Notes under the pieces: generated by a model
What the model was told of the DNA's origin: nothing
Database searches by the model: none
The model's input: only the letters and a program-made list of their open reading frames with translations
Program-made: the position numbers and the translations under genes
NCBI GenBank assembly: GCA_934149275.1
Contig: CAKPEG010000002.1
Location: 105,953 to 169,952 of the forward strand
Source of the DNA: an uncultured Clostridia bacterium
GTDB taxonomy: Bacteria > Bacillota > Clostridia > TANB77 > CAG-508
DNA length: 64,000 nt
Direction of reading: 5' to 3'
Part shown: in pieces, positions 1-8,985 of the stretch
Layout: every line of letters begins with the position of its first letter
Position numbering within the stretch: position 1 is the stretch's first letter

Positions 1-304
1 GGTTATCATATAAATTGCAATTTGTTATGGCTAGTGCTTTTCTTGTATCACCGGCTTTTATGTAGGTAATTGTGTTTGGTAATTTTGATATGTCTACATC
101 CTCTTCAACAATTGCGGCAACTGCGCCATTTGAAATTGCAGAATCTAAATAATCAATACCATTTTGCAAATATCCTTTTATTGCAATAAATAGTCCGCCT
201 TCTTTAATTTTCCTTGAGTCTGAGTGTATGTTAGTTATATCTAAATCTAGATCATTAACTGTTTCTTTTACTTCAAGACCTTCTAAAATTTTGTTTAATT
301 TCAT
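1..304 (-). CDS. murE: UDP-N-acetylmuramyl-tripeptide synthetase MurE, N-terminal part
   Basis: Cut by the window edge; only the first ~101 residues are present. The protein opens MKLNKILEGLEV and continues with ITNIHSDSRKIKEGGLFIAI, the Mur-ligase N-terminal signature that binds the UDP part of the substrate. MurE adds the third amino acid (meso-DAP or lysine) to UDP-MurNAc-L-Ala-D-Glu in the cytoplasm. The start at 304 is preceded on the minus strand by a GGGGGGATT ribosome site. Substrate choice cannot be judged because the C-terminal domain lies outside the window. It lies head-to-tail with the glycosyltransferase gene, which ends at 385 on the same strand. Confidence 0.9.
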   Translation of the reverse strand, partial: MKLNKILEGLEVKETVNDLDLDITNIHSDSRKIKEGGLFIAIKGYLQNGIDYLDSAISNGAVAAIVEEDVDISKLPNTITYIKAGDTRKALAITNCNLYDN

Positions 305-384
305 AGATAATCCCCCCTTGTCTTAAGATTACTATGTCGATATTATATACCTTTTGTCTTAATTTGCCAAGAAAAAAATATTCT

Positions 385-1509
385 CTAAAAATATTCTGTT
401 ATTTCACCTTCAAATTCTTCATCATCTTTTTTATCATATGGAAAGTATGGATTATATGGTGAATAATTAAATGGAAATAGAGGAGCTTCATATTTTATAA
501 GATAATTTGGATAAAGATAAAAATATTTTTCTCTAAATTTTTCAGCTTTTAATAGTTCAACATAATCATTATAATATTTAGAAAATCTTTTTTCTTTTTC
601 TGGATATTTTAGTTTCAAAAATTGGTAGATACTATTAAATTTTTTGTTTAAAGTTTTCTTAAGTTCATCTTTATATTTATATCTAAACATAAAAAATGTA
701 GTTTGCATTCTTAATTTTAATAAAAATTTTAGTAATCGTTCAGCTGTGTTAAATGTTGCGGTTGATAAATTTTGCTTTTTATATTTGATTAATAGAGATT
801 CTAAAAATTCTACTGCATTTAAATCATCAAGATTTATACTATTATCTCTTAGAAATTTATCATATATGACATCACAAATTAATATTTGGTTCGTGACTAA
901 AATTTTAGATTTTTTTGTAAGAAAATTATAACTAATATTTACTTTATCTTTAGTGGCATGATATTGTGTGCTTAAAAGCCATAGTCTATTAATTAATTTA
1001 TTCCAAACGACAGCACAATTGGTGCAAGCATGGTCATCTGAAGAATACATTTTTTGCAGATATTTTGTATTACTTACTAATTCAATTTTTTCATCAGGAG
1101 AGGTTTGCGTAATTGGTACTGAATTTAATACATAATATTCTAATGTTGAGAAATAGTCACAAACTATAATATCTGCTGGATTTTTTTCTAGGCAGGATAC
1201 GAAATATTCAATTAAATTTTCGCTCATTAATTTACCACTTTCGAAAAACATAACATATGTGCCTTTAGCTACTTTTAGACCAAATTTTTGGGCTTCAATG
1301 AAATCAACAGTATCTTTTGTATATACTTTTATTCTTGAGTCATGTTGAATTTGTTTTTCTAAAACAATAATAGTATTATCTAAAGATCCATTATCTATAA
1401 TAATAATTTCAATGTTTGTATATGTTTGATTTCTGATACTTCTAATTGTTTCTGATATTGATATTTCATTATTAAATACCGGAATTATTATGCTTACTAG
1501 TGGTGACAT
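385..1509 (-). CDS. family-2 glycosyltransferase
   Basis: A 374-residue protein with a classic GT-A start: PLVSIIIPVFNNE, then SIRNQTYTNIEIIIIDNGSLDNT and a DxD-like region further on. GT2 enzymes transfer sugars from nucleotide donors, usually to wall or capsule polymers; the acceptor here is unknown. The reading frame opens 20 codons upstream, but the Met at 1509 is chosen because AAAGGAG lies just ahead of it. The last ~150 residues are Lys/Tyr-rich with no recognised domain and an acidic tail (DDEEFEGEITEYF). It lies directly behind murE on the same strand, consistent with an envelope role, which is inference. Confidence 0.85.
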   Translation of the reverse strand: MSPLVSIIIPVFNNEISISETIRSIRNQTYTNIEIIIIDNGSLDNTIIVLEKQIQHDSRIKVYTKDTVDFIEAQKFGLKVAKGTYVMFFESGKLMSENLIEYFVSCLEKNPADIIVCDYFSTLEYYVLNSVPITQTSPDEKIELVSNTKYLQKMYSSDDHACTNCAVVWNKLINRLWLLSTQYHATKDKVNISYNFLTKKSKILVTNQILICDVIYDKFLRDNSINLDDLNAVEFLESLLIKYKKQNLSTATFNTAERLLKFLLKLRMQTTFFMFRYKYKDELKKTLNKKFNSIYQFLKLKYPEKEKRFSKYYNDYVELLKAEKFREKYFYLYPNYLIKYEAPLFPFNYSPYNPYFPYDKKDDEEFEGEITEYF

Positions 1510-1698
1510 GTGTACTCCTTTATAAATATAATATTTGTTTATATAAAATCTAAGAATATTGTAATACAAAAAGGTAAAAAATACTATAATTTTGTATTAT
1601 AGAAAATCTTTCTGGAATTTTTTTGATGTAAAAAAATGTGGAAGTTGAGCAAATCTTGATATTAATAATTTTATGGGAGAATACTTTTTTTCATAGGG

Positions 1699-1727
1699 TT
1701 GTTAAATTCCGGGAAATGTAGTAAAAT
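1699..1727 (+). promoter_or_regulatory. candidate sigma-A promoter for pth
   Basis: TTGTTA at 1699-1704, a 17-base spacer, then TAAAAT at 1722-1727, 35 bases upstream of the pth start. Spacing is ideal and both boxes are one mismatch from consensus. Confidence 0.5.
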
Positions 1728-1762
1728 AAGATGATAGATTTAAATAGAAGGTGGATTTTAAA

Positions 1763-2320
1763 ATGTTTTTAATTGTGGGTCTAGGTAATCCAGAGAATGA
1801 TTATGCTAATACACGTCATAATATGGGGTTTAATGTTATAAATGAACTTTCAAAAAAGTATGATATAGATGTTAACAAATCTAAATTTAAAGGATTATTT
1901 GGAAATGGTGTTGTTAATGGTGAAAAAGTTATATTATTAAAGCCACAAACATTTATGAATTTAAGTGGTGAATCTGTTAAGGAGGTTATGGATTTTTATA
2001 AAATAACTTCTGATGAGATTATAGTTATATATGATGACATCGATTTGGATCCAGGTGTTATTCGTATTAGGAAAAGTGGTGGACCCGGAACTCATAATGG
2101 AATGAAATCTGTTGTGTATTTCGTAGGAAATCAAGATTTTGCAAGAGTAAGAGTTGGAATTGGAAAACCGATAGAACATGAAAATTTAATAGAATATGTT
2201 ATTGGTGCAATTCCAGATTCAGCAAAAGAAGAATTAGAAAAAGGGGTTAAGCTTGCTGCTGATGCTGTTGATGTTATATTAAAGCAAAATATTGATGTAG
2301 CAATGAATAAATTTAATTAG
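1763..2320 (+). CDS. pth: peptidyl-tRNA hydrolase
   Basis: A 185-residue Pth that cleaves peptidyl-tRNA released from stalled ribosomes. It shows the family N-terminus LIVGLGNPENDYANTRHNMG (catalytic His in TRHN), then LLKPQTFMNLSGESV, YDDIDLDPGVIRIRKSGG and GTHNGMKS. Length is normal. A GTG lies in frame at 1751, but the ATG at 1763 is better placed behind the AGAAGGTGG at 1747-1755. It is first in a short plus-strand run with rng and rimO, 17 bases ahead of rng. Confidence 0.95.
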   Translation: MFLIVGLGNPENDYANTRHNMGFNVINELSKKYDIDVNKSKFKGLFGNGVVNGEKVILLKPQTFMNLSGESVKEVMDFYKITSDEIIVIYDDIDLDPGVIRIRKSGGPGTHNGMKSVVYFVGNQDFARVRVGIGKPIEHENLIEYVIGAIPDSAKEELEKGVKLAADAVDVILKQNIDVAMNKFN

Positions 2321-2337
2321 AGAGGTTTTGTTATTTT

Positions 2338-3516
2338 ATGAAGGAGCTTGTTATATATACAGAAGGAGATATAGAAAATATTCTTTTAGTAGAGAATGGA
2401 ATATTAACTGAAAAATATGAAGATTCAAAATATAAAAAAAGGTTAGAAGGAAATATTTATATCGGTAAGGTTCAAAATATTCTTCCTGGGCTTCAAGCAG
2501 CATTTGTTAATGTTGGAGAAAACAAAAATGCATTTATTCATTTAAAGGATGTTTTACCAAAGGTTGATGTTACCAAAGGAAATTCTTCAACTTGGGAAAA
2601 TGAAAGAATTGAAAAAATTTTAAAAGTAGGAATGCCTATAATTGTTGAGATAAAAAGAGATAGTTATAATAAAAAAGGTGCTAGAGCCTCAACTCATATC
2701 AATTTGCCTGGAAGATATATGGTTTTGTTACCTAATTCTTCTTTTGTTACTATTTCACAAAAAATAGAAGATGATGAAGAGAGAAAAAGACTTATTTCAT
2801 TAACAAAAGAGATTTTGCCAGAAAATATGGGAGCTATAATTAGAACGTCTGCTGTTGGAAAAACAAAAGATGATTTAGAGAGGGATTTAAAGGAACTTAT
2901 TAAGAAGTGGAATGATATTATTAATATTAAGTTTGATAAGCAAGATTTTCCTAAATTAATTAGTAAATCAAATGGAATGATTGATAAATTGTTGTTAGAT
3001 TTAATTGATAAAGATTTAAAAATTATTCATGTTGATACAGAAGAGATGAAAAGTATTGTTGAAAATAAAGTTAAATTATTGGACAAGGATGATATACAAA
3101 TTATTTGTGATATAGAAAATGTTATGCTTAAATACAATATTCAACATCAATTAGAGGTCGCTGAAAATAGAAAAATCTGGCTTAAAAGTGGTGGATTTAT
3201 AACTATAGATAAGACAGAAGCTTTAACTGCAATTGATGTTAATTCTGCTAAATTTACAGGAAAAGTTGACTTGGAAAATACAGCTTTTTTAATTAATAAA
3301 GAAGCGGCAATTGAAATAGAAAAACAAATAAGATTGCGTGATATAGGTGGAATTATAATTATTGATTTTATAGATTTGAAAGATGATAAACATAAGAAAG
3401 AATTAATAAATCTTTTTTCAGATGAACTAAAGAAGGAGAGAACGAGAGTTCAAATAGAAGGTTTTACAAAGCTAAATTTATTGGAGCTTACTCGTAAACA
3501 TATATATAGTGAGTAA
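2338..3516 (+). CDS. rng: ribonuclease E/G family endoribonuclease, short form
   Basis: 392 residues. An S1-type RNA-binding domain (GNIYIGKVQNILPGLQAAFV, ~res 40-110) is followed by the catalytic DNase I-like domain. The metal-binding aspartates are visible in TAIDVNSAKFTG and GGIIIIDFIDL. RNase E/G cuts single-stranded RNA in rRNA and mRNA processing. The protein stops at LLELTRKHIYSE, where family members usually continue into a CPxC zinc-link and a small dimerisation domain; only one Cys is present and no CxxC. So it is a truncated-type RNase G, probably a natural short form since the frame ends cleanly 18 bases before rimO. Confidence 0.88.
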   Translation: MKELVIYTEGDIENILLVENGILTEKYEDSKYKKRLEGNIYIGKVQNILPGLQAAFVNVGENKNAFIHLKDVLPKVDVTKGNSSTWENERIEKILKVGMPIIVEIKRDSYNKKGARASTHINLPGRYMVLLPNSSFVTISQKIEDDEERKRLISLTKEILPENMGAIIRTSAVGKTKDDLERDLKELIKKWNDIINIKFDKQDFPKLISKSNGMIDKLLLDLIDKDLKIIHVDTEEMKSIVENKVKLLDKDDIQIICDIENVMLKYNIQHQLEVAENRKIWLKSGGFITIDKTEALTAIDVNSAKFTGKVDLENTAFLINKEAAIEIEKQIRLRDIGGIIIIDFIDLKDDKHKKELINLFSDELKKERTRVQIEGFTKLNLLELTRKHIYSE

Positions 3517-3534
3517 TATTATAAGGAGTTTTAT

Positions 3535-4845
3535 ATGAAAGTTGGTTTTATATCATTAGGATGTAGTAAAAATTTAGTTGATACAGAAATGGGAATGTCT
3601 GTTTTAAAGAAGCATAATTTTGAAATTGTAAATGATCCAAAAGAAGCGGATATGATAATTGTTAATACTTGTGGTTTTATTGCATCTGCAAAAGAGGAAG
3701 CTATAAATACTATTTTGGAAATGGCTGAATATAAGAAATTTAATTGTAAATACTTAGTTGCTATGGGATGTCTAGTAAAAAGATATAAAGAAGATCTTAA
3801 AAAATCTATTCCTGAGGTTGATTTATGGTTAAGTATAGATGATTATAAAAACTTTTGGGAGAAGATTGCAGAATTAGTAGATGATTCATCCGATGAAAAT
3901 GATTATATGTCTTATAGAAATAGAGTTATTGCTACTGGTGATAAAATGGCATATTTAAAAATTGCTGAAGGATGTGACAATTTTTGTACATATTGTGCAA
4001 TTCCTTACATTAGAGGTAGATATGAGAGCAGAAAGTTTGAGGATATAATAGATGAAGCTAAGGCTTTAGCTGAAAATGGTTATGAAGAGATTATAGTAAT
4101 TGCGCAAGATACAACAAAGTATGGAATTGATTTATATAATAAATACAGATTGCCTGAGTTATTAAAAGAATTATGCAAAATTGATAAGATTAAGTGGATA
4201 AGATTTTTATATGCTTATCCTGAAAGCATTACTGATGAACTTCTTGAGGTGGTTAAATCAGAGAAGAAGATTTGTAATTATTTTGATATTCCTATTCAAC
4301 ATTTTTCTGATAGTATTTTGAAAAAAATGAATAGAAAAACTTCTGGAAAGAATATTCGTGATATTGTTAATAGAATAAGAAAAGAAATTCCAGATGTTAT
4401 TATAAGAACTAGTTTGATAGTTGGTTTTCCTGGTGAGACAGAAGAGGATTTTGCAATTTTGGAAGAAGCGGTAAAAGATTTGAAATTTGATAGGTTGGGA
4501 TGTTTTACATATTCAAAAGAAGATGGAACACCTGCTGCTAAGTTTGATAATCAGGTACATCCAAAAACTAAAGAAAAGAGAAAAAATATTATTATGAATA
4601 TTCAAAACGAAATTTCAAGAGAAAAGATGAATGAAAAAATTGGAAAAGAATATGAAGTTTTGATTGAAAGACTTTCAGATGATGGGTTATTTTATGAAGG
4701 CAGATCATATATGGATTCTCCAGATACAGATGGTGTAATATATGTTAATAATATTCAAGAAAATTTAATCGGAAAATTTGTAAAGTGTAAGATTGTAAGT
4801 AATAGCGATTATGATTTGATTGGAGAATTTGAAGAAGTAGAGTAG
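3535..4845 (+). CDS. rimO: ribosomal protein S12 methylthiotransferase
   Basis: 436-residue radical-SAM methylthiotransferase that adds a methylthio group to an Asp of ribosomal protein S12. It has the UPF0004 N-terminal domain with three cluster cysteines (SLGCSKNLVDTE, NTCGFI, AMGCLV), the radical SAM CxxxCxxC in EGCDNFCTYCAIPYIRG (~res 145) and a C-terminal TRAM domain. The SLGCSKNLVD start separates RimO from MiaB. It is co-directional with pth and rng and has AAGGAG ahead of its ATG. The run ends in the hairpin at 4951-4982. Confidence 0.95.
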   Translation: MKVGFISLGCSKNLVDTEMGMSVLKKHNFEIVNDPKEADMIIVNTCGFIASAKEEAINTILEMAEYKKFNCKYLVAMGCLVKRYKEDLKKSIPEVDLWLSIDDYKNFWEKIAELVDDSSDENDYMSYRNRVIATGDKMAYLKIAEGCDNFCTYCAIPYIRGRYESRKFEDIIDEAKALAENGYEEIIVIAQDTTKYGIDLYNKYRLPELLKELCKIDKIKWIRFLYAYPESITDELLEVVKSEKKICNYFDIPIQHFSDSILKKMNRKTSGKNIRDIVNRIRKEIPDVIIRTSLIVGFPGETEEDFAILEEAVKDLKFDRLGCFTYSKEDGTPAAKFDNQVHPKTKEKRKNIIMNIQNEISREKMNEKIGKEYEVLIERLSDDGLFYEGRSYMDSPDTDGVIYVNNIQENLIGKFVKCKIVSNSDYDLIGEFEEVE

Positions 4846-4888
4846 AAATTAAAATTATAAGAAAAAAGTTTAACTTAACAAAATATTT

Positions 4889-4936
4889 TATATAATAGGT
4901 AATTTTTCGGAAATTTTATTATATAAAGATAACAAT
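4889..4936. repeat. dispersed palindrome family D, copy 1
   Basis: A 37-base imperfect palindrome with TATATAATA/TATTATATA arms (4889-4925), followed by the conserved tail AAGATAACAAT. Relatives lie at 9118-9165 and 57184-57231. All are intergenic at operon ends. Confidence 0.7.
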
Positions 4937-4950
4937 TTGGTTAAATAGGT

Positions 4951-4982
4951 AAAAAAAGATGCATTTAAATGCATCTTTTTTT
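4951..4982. terminator. bidirectional terminator between rimO and the convergent 5014-5484 gene
   Basis: The stem AAAAAGATGCAT / ATGCATCTTTTT with a 4-base loop gives a U run on either strand, as expected between two convergent genes. Confidence 0.8.
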
Positions 4983-5013
4983 ATATTAATGAGATGAGAT
5001 TTGCTTGAAATTA

Positions 5014-5484
5014 TTAATCATCGCTTCTGTCTCTATCAACAGTTGATCTCCTTTGAGTATTTACTTGTTGAACTGGTGGGCGAATGTTAATTGATTGTTT
5101 ATTTGCAAATTTAGAAGATGTTAATTCTTCATTTGAGTCAAGTTCTTTTGATTTATCAGAAGTTTGTTTTTCTTCATCTTCTTGTTCTTCTATACTAAAC
5201 GGATTATTAGATTCTTTTTTGAAATCTGGTACTTTAGAAACTTCTTCTTCGATACTATCTAGAGCTGAATCGCTTTCATTAAAAGCTCTTTCTATATTCC
5301 ACATTTCAGTTTCTGAAATGTTAGAAGAGTTAGCTAATCTTGATACTTTTTCAGTTGAATCAACATCTTCAGGAGCAATTACTTCAGCATCAGTTGAATT
5401 TATCATATAGTATAAAGAACTATTTTTTATTTTATCTATTAATTTTTTAAATAAAGATTTATTTTCTTTAACTTTAACTTGCAT
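5014..5484 (-). CDS. acidic, low-complexity protein of unknown function
   Basis: 156 residues, not recognised. A short basic N-terminus (MQVKVKENKSLFKKLIDKIKNSS) is followed by a long Ser/Glu/Asp-rich, probably disordered region and a basic tail ending RRSTVDRDRSDD. There is no signal peptide or membrane segment. The Met at 5484 is preferred over upstream Mets because AAAGGA lies nine bases before it. The gene is monocistronic and convergent with rimO. A plus-strand frame over 5084-5410 is a shadow of its Ser codons. Confidence 0.6.
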   Translation of the reverse strand: MQVKVKENKSLFKKLIDKIKNSSLYYMINSTDAEVIAPEDVDSTEKVSRLANSSNISETEMWNIERAFNESDSALDSIEEEVSKVPDFKKESNNPFSIEEQEDEEKQTSDKSKELDSNEELTSSKFANKQSINIRPPVQQVNTQRRSTVDRDRSDD

Positions 5485-5559
5485 TTTTTTCATTCCTTTC
5501 AATAAATACATCATTATTATAACACTAAATTATGTATAAATCAATAGTTTTAGGGCTAT

Positions 5560-5587
5560 TTGACTTTAAATTTATTTCATGTAATAA
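5560..5587 (+). promoter_or_regulatory. candidate promoter for scpB
   Basis: TTGACT (5560-5565), a 16-base spacer and TAATAA (5582-5587), 45 bases ahead of the scpB start. The -10 box is weak. Confidence 0.35.
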
Positions 5588-5631
5588 TAGATATGTTGAT
5601 TAAGAGATATATTTGTTAGAAAGGGATTAAA

Positions 5632-6222
5632 ATGAAAATAGAAAATGCAAAATCTTTAATTGAATCAATGTTGTTTGCTGCTGGAAGAGTGGTTTCTGTT
5701 TCAGAAATGGCAAAAATATTAGAGATGACACCTGATGAAGTGGATGCAATAGTTAGAAATTATATGGAAGATTGCAAAGATGAATCTAGAGGAATAGAAG
5801 TTATAAAGGTTAATGATGGATATCAGATGACTACAAAAAAAGGAGCATATGATTGTTTGGTACAGTTATTTGATAATAGAGCAAAGCCTTCTTTATCGTC
5901 AGCTGCTTTAGAGATTTTGTCAATTATTGCATATAATCCTAAAATAACGCGTGCTGAAATTGAAGCAATAAGAGGCGTTAACTCAGATGGAACACTATAT
6001 AGATTGATGGAATATCATTTAATTGAAGAGGCAGGAAAGATGGATGCTCCTGGTAGACCAACAATGTACAGGACTACTGATGAGTTCTTAAAAATGTTTG
6101 GAGTTTCTTCTCTTGAGGAACTTCCAGAATTACCTCGCTATAAATTAGATGAAAATGAGCAAATTGTTCTTGAAGAAATGAATGATATTTCTTCTAAAAA
6201 GTCAAATGATGATGAAAAATAA
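5632..6222 (+). CDS. scpB: segregation and condensation protein B
   Basis: 196-residue ScpB with two winged-helix domains: LIESMLFAAGRVVSVSEMA at the start and ALEILSIIAYNPKITRAEIE in the second. ScpB is the kleisin-associated subunit of the Smc-ScpAB condensin that organises the chromosome. Length is normal. AAAGGG lies ahead of the ATG at 5632. scpA, its usual upstream neighbour, is absent; a separate promoter may drive scpB here. The next gene starts 34 bases after its stop. Confidence 0.93.
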   Translation: MKIENAKSLIESMLFAAGRVVSVSEMAKILEMTPDEVDAIVRNYMEDCKDESRGIEVIKVNDGYQMTTKKGAYDCLVQLFDNRAKPSLSSAALEILSIIAYNPKITRAEIEAIRGVNSDGTLYRLMEYHLIEEAGKMDAPGRPTMYRTTDEFLKMFGVSSLEELPELPRYKLDENEQIVLEEMNDISSKKSNDDEK

Positions 6223-6255
6223 TTGAGTATTTTTACTGAAGAGAAGGGTGATTGT

Positions 6256-6900
6256 ATGAATAAAAAGAAAGCAATAATAAATTTTTTATTATTGGTAGTT
6301 CTAATTGTTTTGATTATTTTTATATGCTTTTTTTATAAAAAATATGATGAAGATAGGGAAAAAGAAGAAGCTAGTAATGTTTCTTTGACTGAGATTGGAT
6401 ATGGTAGTGATATAGAGAAGTTTGGATATGAAAATGAAGAGGGAATTCTAAAAAATCTTATTAGTGGATACAATGAACATAATGGTTCAAAGGTTGTAGC
6501 TATGATGGATTTAGTAGCTAAGTATATTTATAAGTTATCTGAAAATGAAAATGCAGATTTTGATCAAAAATATGTTGAAATTTTATCAAATCCGAAAGAA
6601 TATAAAGATTTATATGTTTTGCAGTATTCGGTACTACAAGAAGAGAAGGGGTTAGTAAAATTTATAGGTGATACTAATGTTGAATTAACATTGGTTGAAA
6701 ATACAAAAATAAAGGATATCTCTAAATATCTTTCAAAGTTTACAGCTAAAATTCGAACTGTTTCTGCTGACGAAGGTATTGATCAGGTGGATACGTTAGA
6801 GTTTTTACTTTCTCACAAAGACAAAGCTTATTATGTTATAGATTATTATCCTGTTGATGAAGATGGAAATAAAATTGATTTGACTAGTGCTGAAGAATAG
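6256..6900 (+). CDS. membrane-anchored protein of unknown function downstream of scpB
   Basis: 214 residues with one N-terminal transmembrane helix (res ~6-28, IINFLLLVVLIVLIIFICFF) and an outward alpha/beta-looking domain without Cys. I do not recognise the family. The ATG at 6256 follows GAAGGGTG and is chosen over an upstream TTG at 6223. It probably shares the scpB transcript and ends in the terminator at 6908-6945. Conserved placement beside scpB would be the best clue to its role. Confidence 0.7.
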   Translation: MNKKKAIINFLLLVVLIVLIIFICFFYKKYDEDREKEEASNVSLTEIGYGSDIEKFGYENEEGILKNLISGYNEHNGSKVVAMMDLVAKYIYKLSENENADFDQKYVEILSNPKEYKDLYVLQYSVLQEEKGLVKFIGDTNVELTLVENTKIKDISKYLSKFTAKIRTVSADEGIDQVDTLEFLLSHKDKAYYVIDYYPVDEDGNKIDLTSAEE

Positions 6901-6907
6901 GTGGTAG

Positions 6908-6945
6908 AAAATTACTAAATTTTTTGAAAATTTAGTAATTTTTTT
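6908..6945 (+). terminator. intrinsic terminator after the scpB operon
   Basis: AAATTACTAAATTTT and AAAATTTAGTAATTT pair fully around TTG, followed by a run of T. It insulates groESL. Confidence 0.85.
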
Positions 6946-6968
6946 TTGATTAAATCATATAAATAGTA

Positions 6969-7025
6969 TTGACAATTTGTATAAAAAGGTATAAATTATT
7001 AGCAGGCTCAGACAAAGAGTGCTAA
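6969..7025 (+). promoter_or_regulatory. groESL promoter with CIRCE operator
   Basis: TTGACA at 6969-6974 and a TATAAA-like -10 at 6990-6995 precede a CIRCE element at 6999-7025: left arm TTAGCAGGC, nine-base spacer, right arm GAGTGCTAA. The consensus is TTAGCACTC-N9-GAGTGCTAA, so the right arm is perfect and the left arm has two changes. CIRCE is bound by the HrcA repressor; hrcA is not in the window. Confidence 0.85.
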
Positions 7026-7045
7026 TTTTAAAGGAGGTAGTAAAA

Positions 7046-7324
7046 ATGATAAAACCATTAACAGACAAAGTTTTAATTAAAATGAAAGAAAAAGAAGAAA
7101 CAACTAAAAGTGGAATTATCCTTACTGCAAGCAAAGAAAAACCACAAATAGCTGAGGTTATTGAAGTAGGGCCAGGAAAGATTGTAGATGGTCAAAAAGA
7201 AGAGATGTATGTAAAAAAAGGGGATAAAGTTATATTAAATAAATATGCAGGAACAGAAGTTAAGTACGAAAACGAAGAGTATTTAATTGTTAGCCAATCT
7301 GATATTTTGGCTATTGTAGAATAG
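7046..7324 (+). CDS. groS: co-chaperonin GroES
   Basis: 92-residue GroES (MIKPLTDKVLIKMKEKEE ... KSGIILTASK ... SQSDILAIVE), the heptameric lid of the GroEL cage. An upstream in-frame Met at 7019 lies inside the CIRCE arm; the true start is 7046, behind AAAGGAGG. It lies 19 bases before groL and is controlled by the CIRCE promoter. Confidence 0.96.
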   Translation: MIKPLTDKVLIKMKEKEETTKSGIILTASKEKPQIAEVIEVGPGKIVDGQKEEMYVKKGDKVILNKYAGTEVKYENEEYLIVSQSDILAIVE

Positions 7325-7343
7325 GAAAGGAAGATGATTTTAA

Positions 7344-8981
7344 ATGGCAAAAGATATTAAATATGGTGAAGATGCTAGAAAGGCATTATTGGATGGTGTT
7401 AATAAATTAGCAGATACTGTCAAAGTTACATTAGGTCCAAAAGGAAGAAATGTTGTACTTGATAAAAATTTTGGTGCACCTCTTATTACAAATGATGGTG
7501 TTACTATAGCAAAAGAGATTGAACTTGAAGATCCTTATGAGAATATGGGAGCGGGATTAGTTAAAGAAGTTTCTATAAAAACTAATGATGTTGCAGGTGA
7601 TGGAACAACAACTGCTACAGTTTTAGCTCAAAAAATGATTAAAGAAGGAATTAGAAATATTGCAGCTGGTGGAGATACAATGGCAATTAAGAGAGGTATG
7701 GATAAAGCAACAAATAAAGCTGTTGAAGAATTGAAAAAGATTTCATCAGATGTAAATGGTAAAGAAGATATTGCAAGAGTTGCAAGTATTTCAGCTAATG
7801 ATGAAGAAATTGGTAGCTTAATTGCAGATGCTATGGAAAAGGTTTCTAAAGATGGTGTAATTACTATTGAAGAATCTAAAACATCAAATACTGATGTAAA
7901 AGTTGTTGAAGGAATGCAATTTGATAAAGGATATATTTCTCCATATATGGTAACAGATACTGAAAAGATGGAAGTTGTAATGGATAATCCATATATATTG
8001 TTAACTGATAAAAAGATTAGCAGTATTCAAGAAATTTTACCTTTATTAGAAGCATTGATGCAACAATCTGGAAAATTATTAATTGTTGCTGATGATATTG
8101 AAGGTGAAGCTTTATCAACATTAATCTTAAATAAATTAAGAGGCGTTTTAAATGTTGTCGCTGTAAAAGCTCCAAGCTTTGGTGATTCAAGAAAGGCAAT
8201 GTTACAAGATATCGCAATATTAACAGGTGCAACTGTTATTACTGATGATTTAGGATTGGATTTAAAGGATACTACTATTGAAAACTTGGGTAGAGCAAAA
8301 CAAATTAAGGTTCAAAAAGATAGTACAATTATTGTTGGTGGAGAAGGAGATAAAGAAGAATTACAAGCTAGAATTAAACAAATCAAAGCTAACATAAATG
8401 AAACTTCAAGTGAGTATGATAAAGAAAAATTGCAAGAAAGACTTGCTAAACTTGCTGGCGGTGTTGCTGTTATTGAAGTGGGTGCTGCTACAGAAGTTGA
8501 AATGAAAGAGAAAAAATTAAGAATTGAAGATGCTTTATCTGCTACTCGTGCAGCTGTTGAAGAAGGTATTGTTTCAGGTGGTGGAACAGCATATATTAAT
8601 ATAATACCAAAGGTTGAAGAACTTTTAGATGAAGTTAAAGAAGACGAGAAAATTGGTGTTAAAATAATTTTAAGTGCATTGGAAGAACCAGTAAGACAAA
8701 TAGCTGCTAATGCTGGATTAGAAGGTGCAATTATATTAGATAAAGTTAAATCAAGTAAATTAGGAATTGGATTTGATGCTAAAAATGAAGAATATGTAGA
8801 TATGAAAAAAGCTGGAATAGTTGATCCAACTAAAGTTACAAGATCGGCTCTTCAAAATGCTGAAAGTATTTCTTCAATGATTTTAACTACAGAATCATGT
8901 GTTGTTAATAAGAAAGAAAAATCTTGTGGATGCGGTGGTCATGGCGAAGGTGCCGGAATGCCAGCGGATATGGGATATTAA
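7344..8981 (+). CDS. groL: chaperonin GroEL
   Basis: 545-residue Hsp60 chaperonin that folds proteins in an ATP-driven cage. Hallmarks: VTLGPKGRNVVLDKNFGAP, the ATP-site motif DVAGDGTTTATVLAQ, and AAVEEGIVSGGGTAYI. The tail is KEKSCGCGGHGEGAGMPADMGY, with Cys and His inserted before the usual Gly/Met-rich end, as in some Clostridia. A structured 3' region and the terminator at 9089-9118 follow. Confidence 0.98.
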   Translation: MAKDIKYGEDARKALLDGVNKLADTVKVTLGPKGRNVVLDKNFGAPLITNDGVTIAKEIELEDPYENMGAGLVKEVSIKTNDVAGDGTTTATVLAQKMIKEGIRNIAAGGDTMAIKRGMDKATNKAVEELKKISSDVNGKEDIARVASISANDEEIGSLIADAMEKVSKDGVITIEESKTSNTDVKVVEGMQFDKGYISPYMVTDTEKMEVVMDNPYILLTDKKISSIQEILPLLEALMQQSGKLLIVADDIEGEALSTLILNKLRGVLNVVAVKAPSFGDSRKAMLQDIAILTGATVITDDLGLDLKDTTIENLGRAKQIKVQKDSTIIVGGEGDKEELQARIKQIKANINETSSEYDKEKLQERLAKLAGGVAVIEVGAATEVEMKEKKLRIEDALSATRAAVEEGIVSGGGTAYINIIPKVEELLDEVKEDEKIGVKIILSALEEPVRQIAANAGLEGAIILDKVKSSKLGIGFDAKNEEYVDMKKAGIVDPTKVTRSALQNAESISSMILTTESCVVNKKEKSCGCGGHGEGAGMPADMGY

Positions 8982-8985
8982 AAAT

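Noticed and set aside
644..931. Plus-strand frame opposite the glycosyltransferase gene
   Set aside because: Antisense shadow of a clear GT2 gene; hydrophobic Phe/Leu reading of Lys/Asn codons, no ribosome site.
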